Shown here: one piece after another, positions 17,443-26,500 of the stretch
How the letters are laid out: every line of letters begins with the position of its first letter
Numbering within the stretch: position 1 is the first letter of the stretch
Virus record (IMG/VR): IMGVR_UViG_3300037485_001404
Location: 1 to 64,000 of that record
Reading direction: 5' to 3' (one strand)
Source: a virus
Length of the DNA stretch: 64,000 nt
Translations under genes and position numbers: made by a program
The notes under the pieces: generated by a model
Databases searched by the model: none
Told to the model about the DNA's origin: nothing
What the model saw: the letters and a program-made list of their open reading frames with translations, nothing else

Positions 17443-18139
17443 TAGATATCTCCTCTAGCCCAGGGAGGTTGAAAAACTCTAGTGCGGAGATACCTTTCGA
17501 CAAAGCATAATAATAGCTTTGATTCCTTTTACCTGTCAGTCTGTAAAGGTCTGTCAAAAGTATTCTCCCCCCGTTCAGGGTGAATTCCACATTCTGCCTA
17601 GTATTTCGGCTTTGCAGGGTTCTCGGAATCCAGACGCAGTTATCCTTAGAATACCCCTTAGAGTTGTCTACCCGCTCTATGCTCATGTCTTCCGAAGGGG
17701 GATACCCCATATCTGAAATAAATGTGCCAAAATCTTCCCACTCTTTGCAAACAGAGATACCTCTGCCACCGTATCTATCAAATGAAGCATTCGCGGGGTC
17801 TGAACATCTCCTCCACATGTTCCTGAAAGCCGCAGCAGCCTTCTTAGAGAGCCCTGTTGCGTTAAGAGTTATAAACTTGCCAGACAAGAACTGTGATTCT
17901 TTATAGGACTCAAGATTATTTTTCTGTTTCTCTGTGGCGAGACATCCACATGACTGAGTGCGCCCTAGGACGACATTTCTCAATTGCGTATCCTTAGTCT
18001 TGCCGCAAGAACAAATAAACCCGCCTCTCCACCTAGTAACACCAGAATTATTTCTGTGCATATACACTAGCTGACAAGTGAGTCTTCCATATTCCTTCCC
18101 TAGACTATCCGTAGCTTTAATGTGGTCTGAAGAGATCAT
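17432..18139 (-). CDS. HNH-type homing endonuclease-like protein (copy 1)
   Basis: 235 residues. The N-terminal half has a small zinc-finger-like unit (FICSCGKT and TQSCGCLA). The centre has the phage homing-endonuclease signature RYGGRGISVCKEW, then DMGYPP, SIERVDNSKGY and NCVWIPRTLQSRN. A C-terminal helix-turn-helix-like part (LLTDLYRLTGKRNQSYYYA) may read DNA. Same architecture as the gene at 50011. It sits inside the structural operon with a 4-base overlap upstream (18136-18139) and 11 bases downstream, which looks like insertion of a free-standing mobile endonuclease between virion genes. Known role of such genes: cut an allele lacking the insert to promote their own spread. Confidence 0.8.
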   Translation of the reverse strand: MISSDHIKATDSLGKEYGRLTCQLVYMHRNNSGVTRWRGGFICSCGKTKDTQLRNVVLGRTQSCGCLATEKQKNNLESYKESQFLSGKFITLNATGLSKKAAAAFRNMWRRCSDPANASFDRYGGRGISVCKEWEDFGTFISDMGYPPSEDMSIERVDNSKGYSKDNCVWIPRTLQSRNTRQNVEFTLNGGRILLTDLYRLTGKRNQSYYYALSKGISALEFFNLPGLEEISNGD

Positions 18140-18465
18140 ATTTCACTCCCCGACAACACCATTTCAGAATATTGTTCAGGCTGTTTAGCCTTACCTTGCA
18201 GTGTCATCATATGCCGCAACATCCTCTGTCTAGGAGTCAGCTCTGGGCTTGGTTGCACATTGGCTTGCTCCTGTGCCTGAGGTGTCTGCAGTGCTGCATT
18301 GAATGCCGATGGCCTAATTGGTTTATTAGGATTTGGCGTTCCTTCCATTCCCTCCATAGGGAGAGGGGGAGTAGGCTCTTCTGGATCGCCTTGTTCCCTA
18401 GTTCCCGGTCTGGTAATGAATGCCGGATTTTTCATTTGTTCAAGGATCTCTCTTAACCTACTCAT
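18136..18465 (-). CDS. Small virion-operon protein, 109 aa
   Basis: Begins MSRLREILEQMKNPAF, then a proline/glycine-rich middle (EEPTPPLPMEGMEG) and a Gln-rich end. Overlaps the upstream gene by 4 bases (18462-18465) and the endonuclease by 4 bases. Low-complexity composition matches neighbouring internal-protein genes. No family recognised. Probably a minor structural or assembly component. Confidence 0.6.
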   Translation of the reverse strand: MSRLREILEQMKNPAFITRPGTREQGDPEEPTPPLPMEGMEGTPNPNKPIRPSAFNAALQTPQAQEQANVQPSPELTPRQRMLRHMMTLQGKAKQPEQYSEMVLSGSEI

Positions 18466-19181
18466 GATAGATACCCCGCAGCCGCAGACCCTATGCCGAA
18501 GAGTCCACTAATAAAGGATGATAGATTATTGCCCTTAGCTTCAATCTCCTTCAAAATCATATCCCTCTCAAGACCGCCAATGGCAGTTATATCCTGCAAT
18601 TGATTATTCAAATCAGTTTTCAGTAGGGTGAAATACCTGTCCAAGTCTGCAGTGTCTAGCTGTCCCTGTTGAGCGATGGCAAGCAGATCCATTTCTAGAA
18701 TGCCTTTGTTGTAAGCATCATTCATAGAGTCTATTCTATCAGCGGCGTTCTGGAAAGAGGAGAACTCTATTTTATTCAGAGCTTCCTTTCCCTGCTGCTG
18801 AGTCTCTCGTTGTTTGAGATTTGCCCCAACTTCAAGCTGTCGTTGCTTTTCAGGAATATCAGTCTTGAGCTTTGAGCGATCATACAATGCAGAGCGTACT
18901 TTTTCTGCAAAATCTCCAGTACGTTCATCAATCGATTTAGATAGATCGTATGCTCCCGTGGTGGCTTGTTTCCTTCTATCATATTCCCCTGCATCGTACT
19001 TATTCTCTGCTGCGATATCTGCAGATGCACTAGGCTTAGCTGTTGATAGTCTAGTTCCAACTCCGCCGTACTGCTTGTTCGCTGCTTCTGTAGCCTGTTG
19101 CATCATCCTACGGATAGCAGAGTATTCCTGCGGATCTTTTTCTGCTGTGCTTGCCATTACATCTGACGTAAATGCTGCCAT
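18462..19181 (-). CDS. Helical virion-operon protein, 239 aa
   Basis: Predominantly helical, Ala/Gln/Lys-rich (many heptad-like stretches between residues 30 and 190), ending in a short Gly/Ser/Ala hydrophobic tail (FISGLFGIGSAAAGYLS) like that of the 282-aa protein downstream. The start abuts the stop of the 1294-aa gene at 19181. The two helical proteins with Gly-rich ends may be diverged relatives, or partners in an ejected pore. Inference only. Confidence 0.6.
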   Translation of the reverse strand: MAAFTSDVMASTAEKDPQEYSAIRRMMQQATEAANKQYGGVGTRLSTAKPSASADIAAENKYDAGEYDRRKQATTGAYDLSKSIDERTGDFAEKVRSALYDRSKLKTDIPEKQRQLEVGANLKQRETQQQGKEALNKIEFSSFQNAADRIDSMNDAYNKGILEMDLLAIAQQGQLDTADLDRYFTLLKTDLNNQLQDITAIGGLERDMILKEIEAKGNNLSSFISGLFGIGSAAAGYLS

Positions 19182-22100
19182 TACGTGTTCCTCCCTTCCG
19201 CTCTTCTACTGCCACCACCAATGGATTTGTCTCTACCGCCGGATTGCTCTCCTCCCGAAGAACTTCTGTTTTTAGGGGTATTGCGCTCTCTGTAAGGATC
19301 CTCTTCCTCTTCCGTGATATCAGTCTCTTTTGCTGTAGTTCCCCAGGGGACTTGGGGAACGTAGGCATCCGGTACTTCCTCCGCTCTCCATGCTCTCGCT
19401 GCTTCTTCTGCCGCCGCTACACGTTCTGCTTCAGCCGCTGCTACTGCATTTTCAACTATAGCTCTGACAGCACTGTTCCCGCCATAGGGATCGGCAACAG
19501 CTACTGTGTTCGAGCTGGCGGCTGCTATACGTGCTGCCTCTTTATCTTCTGCTACTTTTTTCTCGGACGCTATCAGTGAATTTCTTGCAGCTTCCTCTGC
19601 TGCTGCTTCCGCTGCTCGAATGGATGCGCCGGATGCCGCTGCTGCTGCAAAAGCTTCATCAGATGCTGTCTTAGCTGCAGCCTTGGCTGCATCTCTTTCA
19701 TCTGCTTCCTTCTCTTTTTGTTTAATGAAAGCATCCCATTTAGCATCTTCGGCTGCTTTATCAGTAGCTGCTTTATCAGTAGCTGCTTTATCAGTAGCTG
19801 CTTTATCTTCGGCTGCTTTAGCAGCCGCTGCTCTTGACTTTTCCAAGAATTCTGCAAGAGAACCTGAGTCGGCAGTAGGACTTCCTACTGGTCCCGGAGT
19901 AGCAGGTGCAACCTCCAATCCCTCCTCTTCTCCTTCTCTGTGCATAGTTCTCTCAGTATCAGCTTCTTGTTCAGCGTCTACCGCTCGCTCTGTTTCATCT
20001 GTATCGGATGTCTCTTTTTCATCGCCCCATTTAATTGGAGTATCTTCTACCTCTGCGTCTACTTTCAACTGTTCAGTAGCTTCCTCTCCAAAGGTATCCT
20101 TGTATTCCTGCTCAGACATACCAGGATTTATTTCTTTTTTTGGCTTCTCTTCAACCGTTTGTTGTTTATCTATTCTCTCTCTAGGAGGTTTTTCGTCAAC
20201 GGTTGTTGTAGTCGTAGTCTTTGTCTCTGGAACCACAGGAGGAGCTGTAATTCCGATATCTGCCGTTTCAGGTCCTTGAACTCCAACTCTTACTGGACCA
20301 TATTCTTGAGCTGCCACAGGAATATTGAATTCAGTAATAATGCCAGTCAGGATTGCTTCATCCAATGGCTGATACTTTCCATCTCCCATTTTAACATAGG
20401 GAACGCCATTGATTTGAGAGATGCTAGCAGGGTCTATCTTGAGAGACTGAAGGACTTCAGGTTGAACCCCAAGCGTCATTCCTGCCGTACCCAGTTCTTG
20501 TTGTTTCCCTGTCTCCAGAGCATACTTCATGAGTTGGTCTGGACTGAATATACTCCCATCAAACTTATTGGCCATATTGTCTATCGTTGCACCTGTGGTA
20601 GTAGTTTCAGCCTTAGCTGCTTTAGCCTTAGCAAGACCATCATCAATGGCTTTCCTATTCAGGTCTGCTTGCTCAATTCTAAGTCTCAATGCAGCTTGCC
20701 ATGGTTGACTCTCTGCAGGTCCCTCTGGTATTGGAAGCTTTCTTGCTTGAAGAATGTACCTTTGGAAAATCTCTGAGAGTTTATCTGGCGGCAATTGTTG
20801 AAATGCTTTAATTCTATCAGTAATGCCTAGCAACTCAGAAGTATCTCCAGACCTAATGGCTGACTCTATAGCAGAGGTGTAGGTGCTAGCATTAACCGCA
20901 ACTCCAGCAGACTGAAGAATCAAATTATACAGCTCTGGTGATTGTTCTTGAATTGACTTTATTGCATCTCGGTATGAGTACGACATTGCAATATCGCCAA
21001 GTTCTTTCGGATCAATCTTTCCAGATGCAATTGAGGCTGCTACAACAGGATTGACACCTAATCCTTTTCTGTACAGATCGAACCCAGAACCCAAGGTTGT
21101 TACCACCTGGCGCGAGATCTCGCCTGGTAGATTGCTCAGAAAACTCGCATTTGTGTCTGACAAACCTTTGAGCCTACCACCTGTCAGTTCACCTTTTTCG
21201 TCAAAGGTGGCTTCTTTGTCGATAGCTTCATTTCTTTTGGTCAAGTTATCCTTGGCTGTCTTGATGCTTTGATCATAGCGGGTTTTTATTTCCCGAGCTT
21301 TGCTGAAAATCTCACTAGCTTTACCTTCGATAAGACCTGGGTTGTCCTTCAAAGTTTGAGCTACTTGATTCTGCTTTTGCTCATCCGACATTTTACTCCA
21401 GGTAGCATCGTCTATGCCCATTGCAGATCTCACGGCATTCTCTGTGAGACTTCCGGCAAATGTTTTCAAAGATTCGACGAGGCTCGTTTTCATTGTTTCA
21501 AGTCCGGCATCCAAGTTGTTAGTCCTTGTTGCTTCTGCAATACCTGCCTGAACAATCGAACCAATAGTCTGTCCTGGATTCACCGCCATTTGCTTGACAA
21601 GGGTTTTAAGCTCCGCCTGTTTCTGTTCAGGCGTAAGCTTTGGATCGTTCATAACTCTGAGGATATCGAGTTGCTGTCTAGCATCCGGGGAAATTTGGAC
21701 TTCCCTGTCCTTCCCCTGAGAGTCCTTCGTCACTACAGTAATCGATCCTGTTTGCTGCAGTGAATTCAGCCAGGAGAATAGTTGATTCCCTGTCTGCTCT
21801 CCAGCCTTTCCGATAAACTTGGTAATCTCCTTTCTTTGATCAGCACTCATGCCACTATCCGGGTCATTAAGCATACTGTACAAAGTACCGGAAAGGTTTC
21901 CACCTTGAACTGCTTCTGCCCACATTTGAGCTTCGATGGTTTTACCGCTTTTCTGCAAATCATCGACAATAGCTTTGCCGATAGCAGTAAAACTATCTTC
22001 ATATTTCTTGCGTGCATCGGCGAACTGGCCTCCAGCTTCATCGACAAAAGATTCAAACCCAGCACTCATTTGATTTCGGATTGCTTCTTTTTTTCTATTT

Positions 22101-23065
22101 GATTCTCTGATATCAGCCGATTCAGTGTCGAACAGTCTTTGAAGCGACGATTCAAAATCCCCGCCGAACAATCCCGAAGAGAAATTGAGAGAGTTTTCAA
22201 CTTCTGATTTAATAGTGTCCGCACCCAACTGCGACAACTCCAATGCAGTGTATCCGGTGTCTCCCCTATCTCCGTACCATTTGAGATCTGTTTCATTTCC
22301 GGGAATCCCCATCATCCTTTCATATTGACGCTTGGATTGGAAAATCCCAGAGATATCTCCGGTATGATCCATTGCTGCCAACTGTTCCATAGCTGCTCTA
22401 GCTTCGGATGAATCACCTTTTCCGCTCTTATTCAAGTTGTCCAGGGTGTCCATAGCTTGATTGATGTAAGAAGCTGTCTCCGGGTCTTTCGAGAACATTT
22501 CCCCTACTACATCTTGGAAACTCTTCGCTACTGCCTTGCCCCCAACCATTTTGGTGTAAGGACTGAGGACCTCCTGAAGTCTTTTCTGTTCTTCTTGCTT
22601 TTGTCTGACAACAGGGTCTACGCTACTTTCGGTGATATCCTGAATAGAGTATTCTCCACTCGGATTTACCGTGAACATAGATTTGTCAGACATACCTACA
22701 GAGGTAGCGCCTTTCGTGAGTAATTGATTCACTCTTTCCTGCAGCACAAAGCCGAAAGAGCCAAGTCTGGACGCTACCCCTTGCACCTGGGCATGAAATT
22801 GACCTTGCTCGGTTTCCTGGAGCTTCTGCTGGGCTTTGTCGAGCTTCTCTCCCTGTTGCCCAAGAGTGCCTCTCTCAGGCGCTGAGGTTTCAGTTCCCTT
22901 GGGCTTGACCTCATTGGGTTGGTTCAAGTTTGCAGGGTGCCTTGCGCCTTGCATTCGCTGCTGGTGTGAGGTGAGTTCCCCACCGGCAGGTTCACCTGGT
23001 GCTTGGGCCTCCTCTTCCCCCGTGAATCCGGGTGCAGCCCATTTTGATCTATCGGTTAATGCCAT
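19181..23065 (-). CDS. Large virion protein, 1294 aa, with Ala-rich repeat tail
   Basis: Long helical protein with Gln/Glu/Lys-rich segments from the start (HQQRMQGAR, KLDKAQQKLQETEQ). The last ~300 residues are low complexity: a Thr/Glu/Pro segment, then an Ala/Lys/Asp region with perfect DKAAT repeats encoded by a 15-base tandem repeat (19752-19811), then AAAEEAARN-type alanine helices. Lies third from the end of the structural operon, in the place of the T7 gp15-like core protein. No enzymatic motif recognised. Probably an internal/ejection protein; the repeat tail may form an extended helix. Confidence 0.68.
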   Translation of the reverse strand: MALTDRSKWAAPGFTGEEEAQAPGEPAGGELTSHQQRMQGARHPANLNQPNEVKPKGTETSAPERGTLGQQGEKLDKAQQKLQETEQGQFHAQVQGVASRLGSFGFVLQERVNQLLTKGATSVGMSDKSMFTVNPSGEYSIQDITESSVDPVVRQKQEEQKRLQEVLSPYTKMVGGKAVAKSFQDVVGEMFSKDPETASYINQAMDTLDNLNKSGKGDSSEARAAMEQLAAMDHTGDISGIFQSKRQYERMMGIPGNETDLKWYGDRGDTGYTALELSQLGADTIKSEVENSLNFSSGLFGGDFESSLQRLFDTESADIRESNRKKEAIRNQMSAGFESFVDEAGGQFADARKKYEDSFTAIGKAIVDDLQKSGKTIEAQMWAEAVQGGNLSGTLYSMLNDPDSGMSADQRKEITKFIGKAGEQTGNQLFSWLNSLQQTGSITVVTKDSQGKDREVQISPDARQQLDILRVMNDPKLTPEQKQAELKTLVKQMAVNPGQTIGSIVQAGIAEATRTNNLDAGLETMKTSLVESLKTFAGSLTENAVRSAMGIDDATWSKMSDEQKQNQVAQTLKDNPGLIEGKASEIFSKAREIKTRYDQSIKTAKDNLTKRNEAIDKEATFDEKGELTGGRLKGLSDTNASFLSNLPGEISRQVVTTLGSGFDLYRKGLGVNPVVAASIASGKIDPKELGDIAMSYSYRDAIKSIQEQSPELYNLILQSAGVAVNASTYTSAIESAIRSGDTSELLGITDRIKAFQQLPPDKLSEIFQRYILQARKLPIPEGPAESQPWQAALRLRIEQADLNRKAIDDGLAKAKAAKAETTTTGATIDNMANKFDGSIFSPDQLMKYALETGKQQELGTAGMTLGVQPEVLQSLKIDPASISQINGVPYVKMGDGKYQPLDEAILTGIITEFNIPVAAQEYGPVRVGVQGPETADIGITAPPVVPETKTTTTTTVDEKPPRERIDKQQTVEEKPKKEINPGMSEQEYKDTFGEEATEQLKVDAEVEDTPIKWGDEKETSDTDETERAVDAEQEADTERTMHREGEEEGLEVAPATPGPVGSPTADSGSLAEFLEKSRAAAAKAAEDKAATDKAATDKAATDKAAEDAKWDAFIKQKEKEADERDAAKAAAKTASDEAFAAAAASGASIRAAEAAAEEAARNSLIASEKKVAEDKEAARIAAASSNTVAVADPYGGNSAVRAIVENAVAAAEAERVAAAEEAARAWRAEEVPDAYVPQVPWGTTAKETDITEEEEDPYRERNTPKNRSSSGGEQSGGRDKSIGGGSRRAEGRNT
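19752..19811 (-). repeat. 15-bp tandem repeat inside the 1294-aa gene
   Basis: Three perfect copies of GCTGCTTTATCAGTA (+ strand) at 19752-19766, 19767-19781 and 19782-19796, plus a fourth that differs in the last four bases (19797-19811). In frame on the minus strand this gives repeated DKAAT pentapeptides. Copy number could vary between related phages without frameshift. Confidence 0.9.
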
Positions 23066-23077
23066 TATTGCACCTCT

Positions 23078-23596
23078 TTAGATTACGGTTACAGTAACAG
23101 TGTCCAATGCAAGTGGTACCACTGTTACATTATCACAATTGACTTCAGACTCAAGAGTCACCAAGTTACCATTGACATATTTAACAACTCTAGTCTGGGT
23201 ACCAAATCTTAAAGTATCTTTGACATAGAGCTGTCTAACGTCTTCAAACTGAATCTGACTCTTAAATCCAGACTGTCCGGGAGTAAGCCTAAAAGAAATG
23301 AGTCTACAGTTTATAGTAGTAAAAGTTGTGCTAGAAGCTCTCAGCACACAACACTCTACTCTCCCCATAGTAGTTATTCTACTAGAAACTACACCAAGAT
23401 TGTGAAAGACTTGAACATCTGTGGTATCCTGAATAGGAATGGTAGCTGTATACTCCGCAACATCGGGGCCTACCTTCTGTTTATGGAGATTAGATTCCAC
23501 AAGGTATTTAATGACTCGATTATAGTTGAACAGAAATTGTATAAACCAAGTAGGTTCTACTCCCTCTGCTGCAAATGGCGCTCCATCAAATTTCAT
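23078..23596 (-). CDS. Tail/virion protein, 172 aa, beta-rich
   Basis: ATG overlaps the end of the 1835-aa gene by 4 bases (23593-23596). The body is beta-strand rich (TVPLALDTVTVTVI at the end) with few charged helices. Located between nozzle-like and internal-protein genes. No family recognised. A small tail accessory protein is the simplest guess. Confidence 0.6.
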   Translation of the reverse strand: MKFDGAPFAAEGVEPTWFIQFLFNYNRVIKYLVESNLHKQKVGPDVAEYTATIPIQDTTDVQVFHNLGVVSSRITTMGRVECCVLRASSTTFTTINCRLISFRLTPGQSGFKSQIQFEDVRQLYVKDTLRFGTQTRVVKYVNGNLVTLESEVNCDNVTVVPLALDTVTVTVI

Positions 23597-26500
23597 CGAT
23601 CACCACTCCTTGTGTCTTTCTGAGGTACAAGTCTTGTGTTAAGCAATAGTCCTTCGACGCTGATATGGTAGATAGGACAGTCTGTATCCGCCGATTCTTC
23701 GCGTAGGATAAAAGCAATTTGAGCCGTTCGTTTTCCGAGTGTATCTCTGAGGGTTTTAACATATCGGTCTGTACCGTAAATTGGATTTGTTCCATTAGTG
23801 TCTGCACCTAGTATATTATAAGTTTCTAGTGGCGTTTCGGTGGTACTGTAGTTCTCAGAATAATACACGGCCATGGAGAAATCGCTAGTATTACCAAACT
23901 GGAAGATAGCATTTCTCCAGAATTTGAATTTGATATTGGCTGCTTCTCCTCCTTGGTAAGCCTCCTGTGCAGGAGCATTAGGGGTGTATCTGGTCCTCAG
24001 TGCAAAAGGAATAGGTGAATCATAGTCATTGTACCGAGTGAGTTCGGTCTCGGTTCTCATTTTACCGACGAATCCTCGGGTGGAGGCAAAATAGTATCTA
24101 CCGTCCCTTTCAACCCATCGGAGGGCATCGATACGAGTATTCACTAACCAACCAAGTACACCGTCATTATAAGAATAATTATACTGAGCATCGGGGTGGC
24201 AAATATGGTCACTGTAGGGACTGACGTATGGCGCTCCTAGATAGACATTCTTGCTATAGGTATCTGTGTACCCCGCTGCCAAGGAGAAGAGGGTTCTGTC
24301 TTTGATGGTGTATTCATCGAAAACCTTATTCAGTTTGAACATAGGCTCTACGTTCACACCATCGGTGTAATGAGGTCCTGTGTCATGGAGGAAATAGCAG
24401 TAGGAATCTGTCACTGGTAGATTGTAATGACTGAATGCTCCAACTGTAGTCTGAAGCCTCTTTACGGTATAATCCAACAACGCTTCACCGAAAGTCACAG
24501 CATATATGGAGTTGGACTTGAACATCAGTGCTTGAGACTGAAAGGGTGTTCCACCTGTAAGCTGTGTACCATCTTGTGATCCTAAATCATGATAGGCATC
24601 TTGTTTGAAAGTAGGGATGAAGTTGTTGATTATGGAACTAGAGATAGCTGCTGTCCAGACGAATGCGTTAGGGTAATTATCTACTCTATACGTGAAAGTT
24701 GTTGCCACATAATCGGCTTTAGCTTTCTCTATCGTAACATCAAACGGATCTCCGGGGGAAGGGCGAATAGCCGCATTTATTTGATAGCTTTCAGGGTCTC
24801 CCCTGAACTTAAATACGATAGAGTCGAAGATTTCTGAGGTACCAGTGTTATGGTAGATTTCTGGGTAGGCCCTGTATACCTCCATTCTTCTTTTTTGGGA
24901 ATTCGGCGATACCATTGAAAGCACGAAGAATGAATTCGCAGAGAGGTCTATCTCATATCCATTATTCTTCCCGTAAGAAGAGTGGATGTATTCCCGTAAA
25001 CCTAAATCAGAATCCGCAACCGCTACATCTTGATAATCCAAAGTACCTATAGCGGCAGAAAATCTCTTGGAGATCTGGACTAAAGGATTGTTGGTCAACA
25101 AAGGATTCGCCGTAAAGTAAGGTAAAGCTAAATCAGACAGACTTTCAGCTAACCCTAACTTATATGGAACAGGGACAGGGAACACTCCAGGAGTATCGGC
25201 AATAATAACATGACTCATTGAGATAGAGGTTATGCTTGGGGCGAAGTCGGGGTATATCCCCTGTTGAATATCGAAGCTGGACGCTAGGACAAGAGTATTT
25301 CCGCCATCCTTGACTTCGCGGACGATGTACCAACCTGAAAGCTCCATACACACAGAGTTGTAATCTTTACCCCTAATAATCAAGAATGCTCCGCATTCAG
25401 GCGACGGACTAGCTCCAGATATCGGGAATTCTAAAAGAAAACAAGTATTAAGATAACTGGGTGCGAATTTCTTTGTCGCATTGACTGCAAAAGAACTTGC
25501 ACCGAAACTGAGAGAAGTAGCTACTGCTTGGGTCCAAAGCTCAAAACTGTTCAAGATTCTAACTTTTATCTCATTCTCGCTAATCCTAGTATCTATCTGC
25601 ATAGCAACATCTAGACTAGGGTAGTTAGAGGGAATCTTTGCTGCGTCTGCATCTGAGAGAACAAGATTCAAATAATCGCCAGCGGGAAAACCAGTTACAT
25701 TCCCTATGCCGACAGCTTGGATATTCAGGAACAACGAAGGGACTGAAAACCCAGTAACTGCCGTCACATCCAAATACGCCAGGGTATTTCCGAAGATGGA
25801 CATACTATATCCAGGGAGAGCTGGCTCGCTAACGGTTTGACTCGGGTAGATAGGAGACACTACAGAAACTACCGTAGCTCCTACCACATTTGACAATCTG
25901 ACAGGGGTTAACTCCAGCCGAGATACAGGCCCGAACCCTGTCACAGATGCTGCTGCTGAAGTGAAAGTCAGTCTAGACTCCCAATCCAATATCTCTGAAT
26001 CATCCCCTGACTTGTATCCGCCAAGTCTACCAGGTCCTTGGATTACTAGTACTTTACTAGTAAGGGAACTTATTACCCCAGAAGCGGAAGGAGAAAAGGT
26101 TAGATAGGTCTTACTACCTGTATTATCATTCACACATTCCACATAGGCATCTTTACTTAATACCTCTGCAGCGGTATACGCTTGAATGAAATCAAACGCA
26201 GTGAGGGAATGCCCGTTTAGAATTCTAGGTTTCAAAGCGGCATCAAGATTCTCATCTGTCCACTTAGTTGTTGCTTCAAGCACTACATCTGAAGAAGATG
26301 CGTCAGTCCTTCTAGTAAACACATCTCCAAGGAAATCTATAGAGGTCCCCCTTGGAAAATCCTTGGAAGTAGCTCTAAGCTTCAACTTAAGAGCGGTAGT
26401 TGCATGAGCCAGTCCCAAATAGAACTGTTGAGATAGGTCATTGTACACCACAACCGGACTTGCTATGACGTGAAGTCCGGCTACCAGTGAGATCTTGAAG

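Noticed and set aside
19506-20279. Ser/Ala-rich + strand frame opposite the 1294-aa gene
   Set aside because: Shadow of the Ala-rich repeat coding strand; no start signal.
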